DNA of 64,000 nt, from assembly GCA_033764875.1 (NCBI GenBank), contig JANRIO010000004.1, positions 62,001 to 126,000 of the forward strand, read 5' to 3'. How positions within the stretch are numbered: position 1 is the first letter of the stretch; every line of letters begins with the position of its first letter. Under the pieces are notes generated by a model. It was not told the origin of the DNA, searched no databases, and worked only from the letters and a program-made list of their open reading frames with translations. Of the stretch, positions 1 through 11,983 are shown one piece after another. Made by a program: the position numbers and the translations under genes. The stretch is from AWTP1-13 sp033764875. GTDB taxonomy: Bacteria; Pseudomonadota; Alphaproteobacteria; Rhizobiales; Hyphomicrobiaceae.

Positions 1-22
1 CGGTAGCAATGATCGTGCGCAT
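1..22 (-). CDS. Possible start of a leftward gene (partial)
   Basis: An ATG reading leftward at 22 is preceded by a GGAG-type ribosome site about seven bases upstream. Only seven codons (MRTIIAT) lie in the window, so the product cannot be named. Listed only because start codon and Shine-Dalgarno spacing look right. Confidence 0.25.
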
Positions 23-287
23 CGGGATCTCCGTTCCTGACCCTTGCTGGAATAGGAGAAGCCAGCCGGCGCGGCAAGGCGCCCAGTGCTGGGCGATTTG
101 CCTCAGTTTGACCGCTGGCGCCGCAGGCCGGGCACTTTCCTGACCTGGAGCGGCGGGACGCCCCTGCTTGCGCGCGCCCGGCCGCTCGGGCCCAATGAGC
201 TGGCCCAGCAGCCTCGATTCGATGGCCTGCGGCGTGCGCTGGGACGCCGCGGCCTAACCCGCCTCGCAGCGTCGGAGAGCAGAGCAG

Positions 288-1226
288 ATGCGCAAGGACC
301 CCACCACGGCGCGCGAGTTGATCCTGCTGGCGTCCTCCCTGCTCCTGGTGGCGCTGGTGGCGATCTCGGTCGCGCGCGGGCCGAACCTGCTCTTCGTCTC
401 GATCGTGCTGACCGCGGCCGTGTCGACGGCCGTCAGCCGCTGGCTGTTTCCGGCCGGCTCGTTCTTCTCGCTCACGTTCGCCAACCTGATCGCGGTCTAT
501 GCGACGATCTTCGCTTTCTTCATGGACGAGCTCTACCCGGACGTGGGGGACACCGCGGCGGGCGTCGCCTTCAGCCTGCCGGTCGCGGGCTTCCTGGCCG
601 GCAGCTGGCTCAGGCGCGGCGACATCAGCTCGGTGGTGGACCACCCGCGCATCGGCACCGGCGCAGCGCTCTACCGGGCGCTGATCTGGCTGATCCCGGT
701 TTTCCTGGTCGGCACCAGCATGTTCGTGCTGTCGACGCTTGCCGAGTCGCTGGTGAACTCGAGCACGGTCCTGCTCTGCGCCATGCTGGCGATCGCGCTG
801 ATCGTGCTTGCGGTTGCGCACAACGTGGCGCGCTTTCTCGTCGATGCGGGGCTGCTGTTCGACGAGTTCATGCAGCGCATGTCCCGCCTCGCCGTTCCCG
901 CGTTCGCCTTCCTGACGTTCTACTCGATGCTGGTGATCGTGTTCGGCTCGATCTACGCGATGATGTCGCAGTTCTCGCACGTGCAGCATTTCCACGTCGG
1001 CGGGGTCGCGCGCGCACTCAGCCACCAGGAGGCGATCTACCTCTCGGTCGCCACCATCAGCACGGTGGGCTACGGCGACATCGTGCCGGCGAGCAACCTC
1101 GCGCGCGTCCTGACCTCCGTCGAGGTGCTCTGCGGCGTCATCCTGCTGCTGTTCGGCGTGTCGGAGCTGCTCGAGTACACCCGCGAGCACCAGCGGCTGC
1201 GCGTCGACCGCTCCAAGCACCTGTAA
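288..1226 (+). CDS. Ion channel family protein (K+-channel pore)
   Basis: 312-residue membrane protein, probably a potassium-selective channel of the inner membrane. Several hydrophobic segments cover residues about 10-185 and 205-230. They are followed by a pore loop carrying the K+ selectivity filter TVGYGD near residue 259, and a last transmembrane helix (about 272-295). The C-terminal tail is short (ends DRSKHL) and has no RCK/TrkA regulatory domain, so gating is not evident. The extra N-terminal helices make it longer than a bare two-helix channel. A GAGAGCAGAG stretch before the ATG is a usable ribosome site. It stands alone, pointing toward the leftward csoR. The filter identifies the pore module firmly; ion specificity and physiological role are inferred. 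Confidence 0.85.
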   Translation: MRKDPTTARELILLASSLLLVALVAISVARGPNLLFVSIVLTAAVSTAVSRWLFPAGSFFSLTFANLIAVYATIFAFFMDELYPDVGDTAAGVAFSLPVAGFLAGSWLRRGDISSVVDHPRIGTGAALYRALIWLIPVFLVGTSMFVLSTLAESLVNSSTVLLCAMLAIALIVLAVAHNVARFLVDAGLLFDEFMQRMSRLAVPAFAFLTFYSMLVIVFGSIYAMMSQFSHVQHFHVGGVARALSHQEAIYLSVATISTVGYGDIVPASNLARVLTSVEVLCGVILLLFGVSELLEYTREHQRLRVDRSKHL

Positions 1227-1235
1227 ACGCGGCGC

Positions 1236-1511
1236 TCAGCGCGAGCTGCGCGCCAGCACATCCATCAGCTCGGCAACCTTGCGCCGCTGCTCCTCTGCGT
1301 CGCCGCTGACGATGGCGTGCTCGACGCAGTGGGCGATGTGCTCGCGCAGGATCTCCTCCTCGAAACGCTTGAGGGCTGCCCGCACGGCCGACACCTGGGT
1401 CACGATGTCGATGCAGTAGCGGTCCTCCTCCAGCATGCGGGAGAGACCGCGCACCTGCCCCTCGATGCGGGAGAGCCGCTTCAGGCCCGCTGCCTTGCCG
1501 TGTCGCTTCAT
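1236..1511 (-). CDS. csoR: CsoR-type copper-sensing repressor
   Basis: 91-residue all-helical protein of the CsoR/RcnR/FrmR (DUF156) family. The family signature RLSRIEGQVRGLSRMLEEDR is followed by YC in helix 2 and a REHIAHCVEH segment, giving the Cys-His-Cys copper set typical of CsoR. Known members bind DNA as tetramers and release it on binding Cu(I). It is divergent from the copper ATPase gene, with two GC-rich palindromes between them, the classical layout for copper-responsive derepression. The chosen start MKRHGKAAG matches family length; an upstream in-frame ATG would put 29 odd residues over the operators. Confidence 0.9.
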   Translation of the reverse strand: MKRHGKAAGLKRLSRIEGQVRGLSRMLEEDRYCIDIVTQVSAVRAALKRFEEEILREHIAHCVEHAIVSGDAEEQRRKVAELMDVLARSSR

Positions 1512-1521
1512 GCCTTGACAT

Positions 1522-1567
1522 ATACCCGCCCGGGGTATAGCGGTCAACTGGTACCCCCCGGGGGTAC
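1522..1567. promoter_or_regulatory. Paired CsoR operator-like palindromes
   Basis: Two inverted repeats lie between csoR and the copper ATPase: ATACCCGCCCGGGGTAT (1522-1538) and GTACCCCCCGGGGGTAC (1551-1567), 29 bases centre to centre. Both have the TACCC...GGGTA form of known CsoR operators. They overlap the space where both divergent promoters must sit, so binding would shut off both genes. Inference from sequence form and gene context. Confidence 0.7.
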
Positions 1568-1596
1568 CTGAAGCGCAACGGAGAGGATCTCGAGCC

Positions 1597-3993
<2,397 letters not shown>

Positions 3994-4096
3994 CGTCACG
4001 CCGAGACGCGGCGGCCGCAGGGTGCGGCAATTTACCCCTCGTTTACCATAAGTGTTGTAGATGACTGCGGACCTGAGCGATCGAGGAGATCGGCGC

Positions 4097-5047
4097 GTGC
4101 GCAGCATCGCTTCTACGGCCGACACCAGCGATTATTTCGACAGCCGCTTCGTCAGCGTCGACCGCATGCGGCTGCACTATGTCGAGCACGGCGTCGGCGC
4201 GCCGGTGGTCTGGCTGCACGGCAACGGCAGCATGGTGTCCGACTTCCTGTCCAGCAAGGTCGTCGCGCGCCTCGTCGGGAGGCACCGGGTCGTCGCCTTC
4301 GACCGGCCGGGATTCGGCTACAGCGACCGGCCCCGCGGGCAGACTTGGGGGCCCTTCGAGCAGGCGCGGCTGTTCCTGCGCGCGTTCGAGCTGCTCGGCA
4401 TCGAGCGGCCGATCCTGGTCGGACACTCGTGGGGCGCGCTGGTCGCGCTCGCCGCGGCCATGGAGGCCGGCCGGGAGCTTGCCGGGCTGGTGCTGCTGTC
4501 GGGCTACTACTATCCCGAGCCCTGGCGCGACGAGACGCGGCGCAACCCGCTCGCCGGACTTGCCAACCCGCTCGTCGACGAGATCATTCGCGAGACGGTC
4601 GGGCCCTACGTGAGCCGCCTGATGGCGCCCGGCGCCGTCAGGAAGGTGTTCGCGCCCTGCCCGGTGCCGGAGCGCTTCATGGACAGCTACTCGATGCCGC
4701 ACGCGGTGCGGCCGTCGCAGATGCGGGCGGCGATCGAGGAGGCGGACATGCTGATGGAGAGCGCGCGCAGGCTGAGCGAGCTCTACGGGGAGCTCGACCT
4801 GCCGGTGCGGCTCGTCGCCGGCTCGGCAGACCGCATCGTGCCGACCCACAAGCACTCCGCCCGGTTGCACGGCGACATCGCGAGGAGCCGCTTTCTCAAC
4901 GTCGAGGGTGTCGGGCACATGATCCACCACTCGGCGCCGGAGCAGGTGGTGGCGGCGATCGAGGCGGTGGCGGAGGCCGTGCCGTCGCCTCCGCGCGTGT
5001 GCCGGCACTGGCTGCACATCGATCACGCGGTCGCGGCAGCCGGCTGA
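4097..5047 (+). CDS. Alpha/beta-fold hydrolase
   Basis: 316-residue hydrolase of the alpha/beta fold. The oxyanion segment is VVWLHGNGS, the nucleophile elbow is GHSWGA (Ser nucleophile), an Asp lies in the GSADRIVP strand and the His in VEGVGHMIHH, so the catalytic triad is complete. It resembles haloalkane dehalogenase/ester hydrolase-like proteins, but the substrate cannot be told. A GAGGAG site precedes the in-frame GTG at 4097, which is preferred here; an ATG at 4061 would add 12 residues but lacks a ribosome site. It is followed on the same strand by mtnA after about 90 bases, with no evidence that the two share a pathway. Confidence 0.85.
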   Translation: MRSIASTADTSDYFDSRFVSVDRMRLHYVEHGVGAPVVWLHGNGSMVSDFLSSKVVARLVGRHRVVAFDRPGFGYSDRPRGQTWGPFEQARLFLRAFELLGIERPILVGHSWGALVALAAAMEAGRELAGLVLLSGYYYPEPWRDETRRNPLAGLANPLVDEIIRETVGPYVSRLMAPGAVRKVFAPCPVPERFMDSYSMPHAVRPSQMRAAIEEADMLMESARRLSELYGELDLPVRLVAGSADRIVPTHKHSARLHGDIARSRFLNVEGVGHMIHHSAPEQVVAAIEAVAEAVPSPPRVCRHWLHIDHAVAAAG

Positions 5048-5136
5048 AGCGACCCGGGCAGCGACGTTGTGCCGGGCGGCGGCGGCGGATATCGTCGCGG
5101 CAGAGAGCCTGCAGCCACCCCGAGGCCACGCCCAGC

Positions 5137-6231
<1,095 letters not shown>

Positions 6232-6344
6232 CCGCGAGCCGGCGCGCAGCGGCAGCGCAGCATGCCGGGGTGCTGCGGGCCGGCCTCGTCCGGAGGCTCC
6301 GAGGCCATTCCCGTGAAAGCCACCCGCCAGACAGGCGACCCGGA

Positions 6345-6365
6345 CGGTTAAGCAAGCGTTAACCG
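6345..6365. promoter_or_regulatory. CtrA-like binding box upstream of the GGDEF/EAL gene
   Basis: The palindrome CGGTTAA-GCAAGCG-TTAACCG contains TTAA, exactly seven bases, then TTAAC (6348-6363). This is the consensus of the alphaproteobacterial cell-cycle regulator CtrA. It lies about 115 bases before the start of the c-di-GMP gene, and a TTAAC half-site follows at 6427. Around it (6232-6479) no coding sequence is visible. Confidence 0.5.
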
Positions 6366-6479
6366 CTGCCCCATGGCAGCGCTCGGAAACGCTTTGTTCG
6401 GCATCTGCCGCTTCCGGGTGCGGGCGTTAACCGGCTGATCCGTAGTCTGATCTTATTTTGCGGACTCGGAGGCGAAGCG

Positions 6480-9400
6480 ATGTCCGTGAAGACCCCCTCG
6501 ACTGACGACGAGCCAGGCGCCGGTGAGGCGCCGGCCGGCCCGGCGGGTGCCGTGCGCACCGTGCTGCGGCTCCTGTCCCGCGACCCCTCCGCCATCGCCT
6601 GCGTGCTTGCGCTCGCCGCACTTCTCTCCCTGGCAGCCAGCGGTCAGATCATCGCGAACGCGGTCGACAATCTCGTGCGCAAGGAGGCCGAGCGCGACGC
6701 GCGCGACCGGGCCGGCGCCATGGCCAGAAACGTGTCCGACCTTGCGAGCCTGAAGCAGGCGGTCTCCGATCCCGGCCGCAGAGGGGAGATCGCGAAGTGG
6801 CTGGACGCGTCGGATTCGGTGTTCCTCGGCAAGCTCTTCGACACCGATGGAAACCTCATATTCTCCAGCGACGCAGCGGACATCGATCCCAGCGAAGCGG
6901 CCCTGATCCAGCACAACCCGATCGCAGCCAGGGTGGTCGCCAGCGGCAAGCCGTACACGACCTTCATCAAGGACGGCAGCGGGCCTGGCCGGCCGCAGTA
7001 CTACTCCGAGGCCTACGTCCCCATCGTGCGCAACGGCACGACCGTGGCGGTGGTCGAGATCTACATGGACCAGACGGAGTTGTTTCTGGCGTATAGCGCC
7101 GAGAGCACGCTGCTGTCGCTCGCCATCGGGCTCGTCGTGCTCCTCTCGTTCAGCGTGCCCGTGCTCGTCGTGGTGCACAAGTCGCGCAAGATCGCACGGG
7201 CCGAAGCGGAGCTGCGCCTGAACAGCGCGCGGTTCGGGAGCGCCCTCGACAGCATGGCGCACGGACTGAGCCTGTTCGATCGCGAGGACCGGCTGGTCCG
7301 CTGCAACACGCGCTTCCGGGAGATGTACGGATTCTCGGAGCGGCTGGCGGTGCCTGGAACCAGCCTGGACGAGTTCGTGGCGCACGCCGTTGCGAAAGGG
7401 CTCGTCCTGAACGGCGGAGCCACCCGGAAGCTTCGCGAGGCCATCGACACCGCCGACGGCGTGGTCGAGCTGTCCTGGACCCTGCCCAACGGACGCCTGA
7501 TCTGCGCCACCGTCAGCCGGCTCGCCGACGGCGGCCGCATCGCGGTGCACAGGGACGTGACGGAGGAGCGGCAGTCGGCCGCCCGGATCGCCGAGAGCGA
7601 GGCGCGCTTTCGCGACTTCGCGGCGACCGCCTCGGACTGGTGCTGGGAGACGGATGCCGAGCATCGCTTCGTCTTCCTGACGGATGGCTTCCAGATCGCC
7701 ACGGGGGTCGATCCCGCCACCGTCATCGGCAAGACGCGCGGCGAAGCGCCCGTGCACCCGGGCGATGCGGCCGCGATCGCGGCGCATGCGGAGGTCATTG
7801 CCGCGCGCAAGCCGTTCCGCGACTTCCTCATCCGTCTGCGCAAGCCCGACGGCAGCTATGCCTGCATCAAGTCCAGCGGTGCGCCTCGCCTCGACAGCGA
7901 CGGGACGTTCCTCGGCTACCGAGGCACCGCGCGCGACATCACGGTGGAGGAGATGCGCAAGGCAGAGCTCGACGCCGCGGATGCGGCACTGCGGCAGCGC
8001 TCGAGGCAGCTGGCCGAGGCGCAGCGGCTCGGCAAGATCGGCGACTGGACCTACATGCTGGGTGCCACGCACCAGGACTGGGGACCGGAGCTGTACGAGC
8101 TACTGCGCTTCGAGCACGTCCCGCGCCCCGTCGCGTACGAGCTCGTCATGGCGAGCTACCTGGAGGACGGCGAAGCCAGGCTCCGCAGATGCCAGTCCGA
8201 GATCTCGCGCACCGGCGGCAGCAAATCCGTCGATGTGAAGTTCCGACGCGGCGACGGCGTCATTATCGACTGCGCCATCACGAGCCAGGCGATCCGCGAC
8301 AGCGACGGGAAAGTCATCGGGTTCACTGGCACCGTGCAAGACATCACGGAGCGCAAGAGCGCCGAGGAGCAGCTCGTCAAGCTGGCGTTCCACGATCCGC
8401 TGACGGGGCTTGCGAACCGCGCCCTTTTCGTCCGCGAGATGGACGAGGTGCTCGCCGACTGCGGCCGCACGGGACGGGCGGCCGCGCTGCTGCTGCTCGA
8501 CCTTGACCGCTTCAAGGAGGTCAACGACTCGCTCGGTCATTCCTCGGGGGACGATCTCCTGGTCAAGGTCGGCCACCTGATCGGCCGCGTCCTCGACCCG
8601 TCGCATTTCCTCGCGCGGCTCGGCGGCGACGAGTTCGCGATCATCGCGCGGCAAGCCGGCGGCGCCGAGGCGGTCGCGCGGCTCGCCCACGACGTGATCG
8701 CGGCCGTCAGCGGCACGGTGCCGCTCGAGCGCGGCGAGGTCACGATCAGCACCAGCATCGGCATCGCCATGGTGCAGGGCGCAGGAATGTCCTCGACGGA
8801 GTTCCTGCGCAATGCCGACCTGGCTCTCTACGATGCCAAGGAGAAGGGACGCGGCCGCTTCGCCTTCTTCAGGCCCGAGATGGACGAGGCCGTGCAGCAC
8901 AAGGTCGTGATCGCCCGCGAGCTGCGGCATGCGATTGCGGACGGCCGCGGCCTCGACGTGCACTATCAGCCACAGGTCGACCTCGCGACGGGGCTGGTCT
9001 GCGGCTACGAGGCGCTGGTGCGCTGGAGGCATCCGACGCTGGGACCGATCCCGCCCCGAGAGTTCGTGCCGATCGCGGAGAGCTCGCATCTCATCATCGA
9101 CCTCGGGCTCTGGGTCCTGCAGCAGGCGGCGCTGCAGGCCAGAGCCTGGCAGGAGGCGGGCGAGCCCGTCCTGCCCGTGTCGGTGAACGTGTCGGCGGCC
9201 CAGATCTGGCACAGCGACCTGGCGACCGATGTGGCGCGCATTCTTGCGGACGCCCAGGTGGCGCCCGAGCTCATCTGCCTCGAGCTCACCGAGAGCCTTC
9301 TCGTCGACCACGCAGAGGGACGGGTGCGGACGGTGCTGAGGGCGCTCAAGGATCTGGGCGTGCGCCTCGCGCTCGACGACTTCGGCACCGACTACTCCTC

Positions 9401-9734
9401 GCTCGGCTACCTGAACCAGCTTCCCTTCGACACGCTCAAGATCGATCGCATCTTCGTTTCCGGCGCCGACGGCTCGCCGCGCGCGCGCGAGCTGCTCAAG
9501 GGCATCGTCGCCCTGGGACACGGCCTGGGCATGTCGGTGGTCGCGGAAGGCGCCGAGACGAGCGCGGAGGTCGAGACCCTGACGCGCATCGGCTGCGACA
9601 AGGTGCAAGGTTTCGCGCTGGCTCGCCCGATGTCGGCGGAAGGCGCCAGCGCCTTCAGAAGCGAGCGCGAGCAGAAGATGACAGCAAACCCGGTGCACGC
9701 CCTGTGCGAGAAGGTTGCCGCCGGCATGGGCTGA
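6480..9734 (+). CDS. Membrane-bound PAS-GGDEF-EAL cyclic-di-GMP enzyme
   Basis: 1084-residue signalling protein. A transmembrane helix near residues 37-58 and a second near 211-233 enclose a periplasmic sensing segment of about 150 residues. Three PAS domains follow (about 245-360, 375-495, 505-625), then a GGDEF domain with intact RLGGDEF (about 715) and an EAL domain. The EAL domain has YEALVRW (about 843), the NVSAAQ region, ELTESLL and DDFGTDYSSLGYL. Both halves keep their catalytic signatures, so synthesis, hydrolysis or a switch between them is possible. PAS domains suggest redox, ligand or energy sensing. A CtrA-like box upstream hints at cell-cycle control. No partner gene is adjacent. 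Confidence 0.9.
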   Translation: MSVKTPSTDDEPGAGEAPAGPAGAVRTVLRLLSRDPSAIACVLALAALLSLAASGQIIANAVDNLVRKEAERDARDRAGAMARNVSDLASLKQAVSDPGRRGEIAKWLDASDSVFLGKLFDTDGNLIFSSDAADIDPSEAALIQHNPIAARVVASGKPYTTFIKDGSGPGRPQYYSEAYVPIVRNGTTVAVVEIYMDQTELFLAYSAESTLLSLAIGLVVLLSFSVPVLVVVHKSRKIARAEAELRLNSARFGSALDSMAHGLSLFDREDRLVRCNTRFREMYGFSERLAVPGTSLDEFVAHAVAKGLVLNGGATRKLREAIDTADGVVELSWTLPNGRLICATVSRLADGGRIAVHRDVTEERQSAARIAESEARFRDFAATASDWCWETDAEHRFVFLTDGFQIATGVDPATVIGKTRGEAPVHPGDAAAIAAHAEVIAARKPFRDFLIRLRKPDGSYACIKSSGAPRLDSDGTFLGYRGTARDITVEEMRKAELDAADAALRQRSRQLAEAQRLGKIGDWTYMLGATHQDWGPELYELLRFEHVPRPVAYELVMASYLEDGEARLRRCQSEISRTGGSKSVDVKFRRGDGVIIDCAITSQAIRDSDGKVIGFTGTVQDITERKSAEEQLVKLAFHDPLTGLANRALFVREMDEVLADCGRTGRAAALLLLDLDRFKEVNDSLGHSSGDDLLVKVGHLIGRVLDPSHFLARLGGDEFAIIARQAGGAEAVARLAHDVIAAVSGTVPLERGEVTISTSIGIAMVQGAGMSSTEFLRNADLALYDAKEKGRGRFAFFRPEMDEAVQHKVVIARELRHAIADGRGLDVHYQPQVDLATGLVCGYEALVRWRHPTLGPIPPREFVPIAESSHLIIDLGLWVLQQAALQARAWQEAGEPVLPVSVNVSAAQIWHSDLATDVARILADAQVAPELICLELTESLLVDHAEGRVRTVLRALKDLGVRLALDDFGTDYSSLGYLNQLPFDTLKIDRIFVSGADGSPRARELLKGIVALGHGLGMSVVAEGAETSAEVETLTRIGCDKVQGFALARPMSAEGASAFRSEREQKMTANPVHALCEKVAAGMG

Positions 9735-9829
9735 GGCGCCCTGCCCCTTCCGCAATCGCCGCAAATGGCCTATGAGGCGCGTGGCTCGCCCCTTCCCACC
9801 TGCGCACGCACGGCCCCGCCTCACCCCTT

Positions 9830-11452
9830 ATGATCCGCCTCGACAGCATCTCCAAGCAGAACGGCCACCAGATCCTGTTCATCGAGGCCTCCGCGGCCCT
9901 CAACAGGGGCGAGAAGATCGGCCTGGTGGGTCCCAACGGTGCCGGCAAGTCGACGCTGTTCCGCATGATCGTCGGCGAGGACCAGCCCGACGAGGGGCAG
10001 GTGTCCGTCGAGCGTGGCGTCAGCATCGGCTACTTCAGCCAGGACGTCGGCGAGATGGCGGGCCGCTCGGCGGTGGCGGAGGTGATGGACGGCGTCGGGC
10101 CGGTGAGCGAGATCGCAACCGAGCTGCAGCGCCTCGAGGCCGACATGGCTGACCCCGACAAGGCAGACGCCATGGAGCAGACCATCGAGCACTACGGCCT
10201 GGCGCAGGCCCGCTTCGAGGAGCTCGGCGGCTATGCGCTCGACGCCCAGGCGCGGGAGGTGCTCGCCGGCCTCGCCTTCACCCAGGAGATGATGGACGGG
10301 GACGTCGGCGCGCTGTCGGGCGGCTGGAAGATGCGCGTGGCGCTCGCCCGCATTCTGCTCATGCACCCCGACGTGATGCTGCTCGACGAGCCCTCCAACC
10401 ATCTCGACATCGAGAGCCTGATCTGGCTCGAGACCTTTCTCAAGGGCTATGACGGGGCCCTGCTCATGACCTCGCACGACCGGGAGTTCATGAACCGCAT
10501 CGTCGGCAAGATCATCGAGATCGACGCCGGCTCGCTCACCACCTACGGCGGCGACTACGCCTTCTACGAGAGCCAGCGCGCCATCGCGGAGCGACAGCAG
10601 CAGGCGCAGTACGAGCGCCAGCAGGCGATGCTGGCCAAGGAGATCCGGTTCATCGAGCGGTTCAAGGCGCGCGCCTCGCACGCCGCGCAAGTGCAGAGCC
10701 GCGTCAAGAAGCTCGAGAAGATCGAGAAGGTGGAGCCGCCGCGCCGGCGCCAGACGGTCGCCTTCGAGTTCCCGCCGGCGCCGCGCTCGGGCGAGGATGT
10801 GGCGACGCTGAAGGGCGTCGCCAAGCGGTATGGCGCGCGCAGCATCTATGAGGCGCTCGACTTCCAGGTGCGCCGGCGCGAGCGCTGGTGCGTGATGGGC
10901 GTCAACGGCGCCGGAAAGTCGACGCTGCTGAAGCTCGTCGCCGGCACCGCAGAGCCGGACGCCGGCACCGTCGCCATCGGCGCCTCCGTGAAGATGGGCT
11001 ATTTCGCCCAGCACGCGATGGATCTCCTCGACGGGGAGCGTACGGTGTTCCAGACGCTGGAGGACGCCTTTCCGCTGGCCGGCCAGGGCTCGCTCCGGAC
11101 GCTTGCGGGCTGCTTCGGCTTCTCGGGCGACGACATCGAGAAGCGGGCGCGCGTGCTCTCGGGGGGCGAGAAGGCGCGCCTCGTGATGGCGCTGATGCTC
11201 TACGATCCGCCGAACTTCCTCGTCCTCGACGAGCCGACCAACCACCTCGACATGGCGACCAAGGAGATGCTGATCAAGGCGCTGTCGGACTACGAGGGGG
11301 CCATGCTGTTCGTCTCGCACGACCGCCACTTCCTGTCGGCGCTGTCGAACCGCGTGCTCGAGCTCACGCCCGAAGGCCTCACCACCTACGGCGGCGGCTA
11401 CACCGAGTACGTCGCCCGCACGGGCCGCGAGGCGCCGGGGGTGCACGGGTGA
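9830..11452 (+). CDS. ABC-F family ATPase (YbiT/Uup/EttA type)
   Basis: 540-residue soluble protein with two ABC ATPase domains and no membrane segments, as in the ABC-F family that acts on ribosomes. Walker A motifs are GPNGAGKST (about residue 38) and GVNGAGKST (about 360). The signatures are LSGGWKMRVALARI and LSGGEKARLVMALM, and Walker B is LLDEPSNHLD and VLDEPTNHLD. A charged linker rich in Arg and Glu (about 245-310) joins the domains. The N terminus MIRLDSISKQNG resembles YbiT. Known members modulate translation or tolerate stalled ribosomes; nothing here points to antibiotic resistance. No clear ribosome site precedes the ATG. Confidence 0.9.
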   Translation: MIRLDSISKQNGHQILFIEASAALNRGEKIGLVGPNGAGKSTLFRMIVGEDQPDEGQVSVERGVSIGYFSQDVGEMAGRSAVAEVMDGVGPVSEIATELQRLEADMADPDKADAMEQTIEHYGLAQARFEELGGYALDAQAREVLAGLAFTQEMMDGDVGALSGGWKMRVALARILLMHPDVMLLDEPSNHLDIESLIWLETFLKGYDGALLMTSHDREFMNRIVGKIIEIDAGSLTTYGGDYAFYESQRAIAERQQQAQYERQQAMLAKEIRFIERFKARASHAAQVQSRVKKLEKIEKVEPPRRRQTVAFEFPPAPRSGEDVATLKGVAKRYGARSIYEALDFQVRRRERWCVMGVNGAGKSTLLKLVAGTAEPDAGTVAIGASVKMGYFAQHAMDLLDGERTVFQTLEDAFPLAGQGSLRTLAGCFGFSGDDIEKRARVLSGGEKARLVMALMLYDPPNFLVLDEPTNHLDMATKEMLIKALSDYEGAMLFVSHDRHFLSALSNRVLELTPEGLTTYGGGYTEYVARTGREAPGVHG

Positions 11453-11495
11453 GGCGAGCGCCCGCCCTCCCCCAAATGAGAACCTGAGCGGGGCC

Positions 11496-11834
11496 TCAAC
11501 GCCCCTTGGGCCCCTCGTAAGCCCGCTCGACCTTGGCCACGCGCAGCGCGTAGTGGGAGTACCAGCGCTCCTTGCCGAGCCTTTGCGCGGCCAGATGCCG
11601 GGCGTTGTTGCGCCAGTTGGCCACCGCCGCCTCGTCGGTGAAGTAGGCCACCGTGATGCCGAGGCCGTCGGCGTCGCGCGTGCTCTCGGCACCCAGGCAG
11701 CCAGGCTGCTCCAGCGCCAGCACGTACATCGCCTCCGCCATGGCCTCGTAGCCGTGGTCGCCCTCGGTACGCTGCGAGGTGAAGATCACCGCGTAGTAGG
11801 GCGGCTCCGGCGTCTTGGCGAAGCGATCGGACAT
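11496..11834 (-). CDS. Antibiotic biosynthesis monooxygenase (ABM) fold protein
   Basis: 112-residue protein resembling small ferredoxin-like ABM-domain proteins: YYAVIFTSQRT, then MYVLALEQPGCLG, then ITVAYFTDEAAVANWRNN. The family includes heme-degrading and quinone-forming oxygenases as well as many proteins of unknown role, and no family member can be singled out. The start MSDRFAK is chosen because GAGGAGACGGGAG precedes it; a start eight residues upstream lacks such a site. It lies about 150 bases downstream of dctP on the same strand and could be a distal member of that unit. Confidence 0.7.
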   Translation of the reverse strand: MSDRFAKTPEPPYYAVIFTSQRTEGDHGYEAMAEAMYVLALEQPGCLGAESTRDADGLGITVAYFTDEAAVANWRNNARHLAAQRLGKERWYSHYALRVAKVERAYEGPKGR

Positions 11835-11983
11835 GGCACTCCCGTCTCCTCGATGCACCCGATTGGCTGCTCCTGTGCCGACAGCATGCGGCAGGAAAAA
11901 ACTGCGCGCGAGATTGCCCTCGCGCGCATCGGCATGCGCGTCTCACGCTGCGCAAGCAACGCGGCGTCAGCTCGCGGCGGCCC

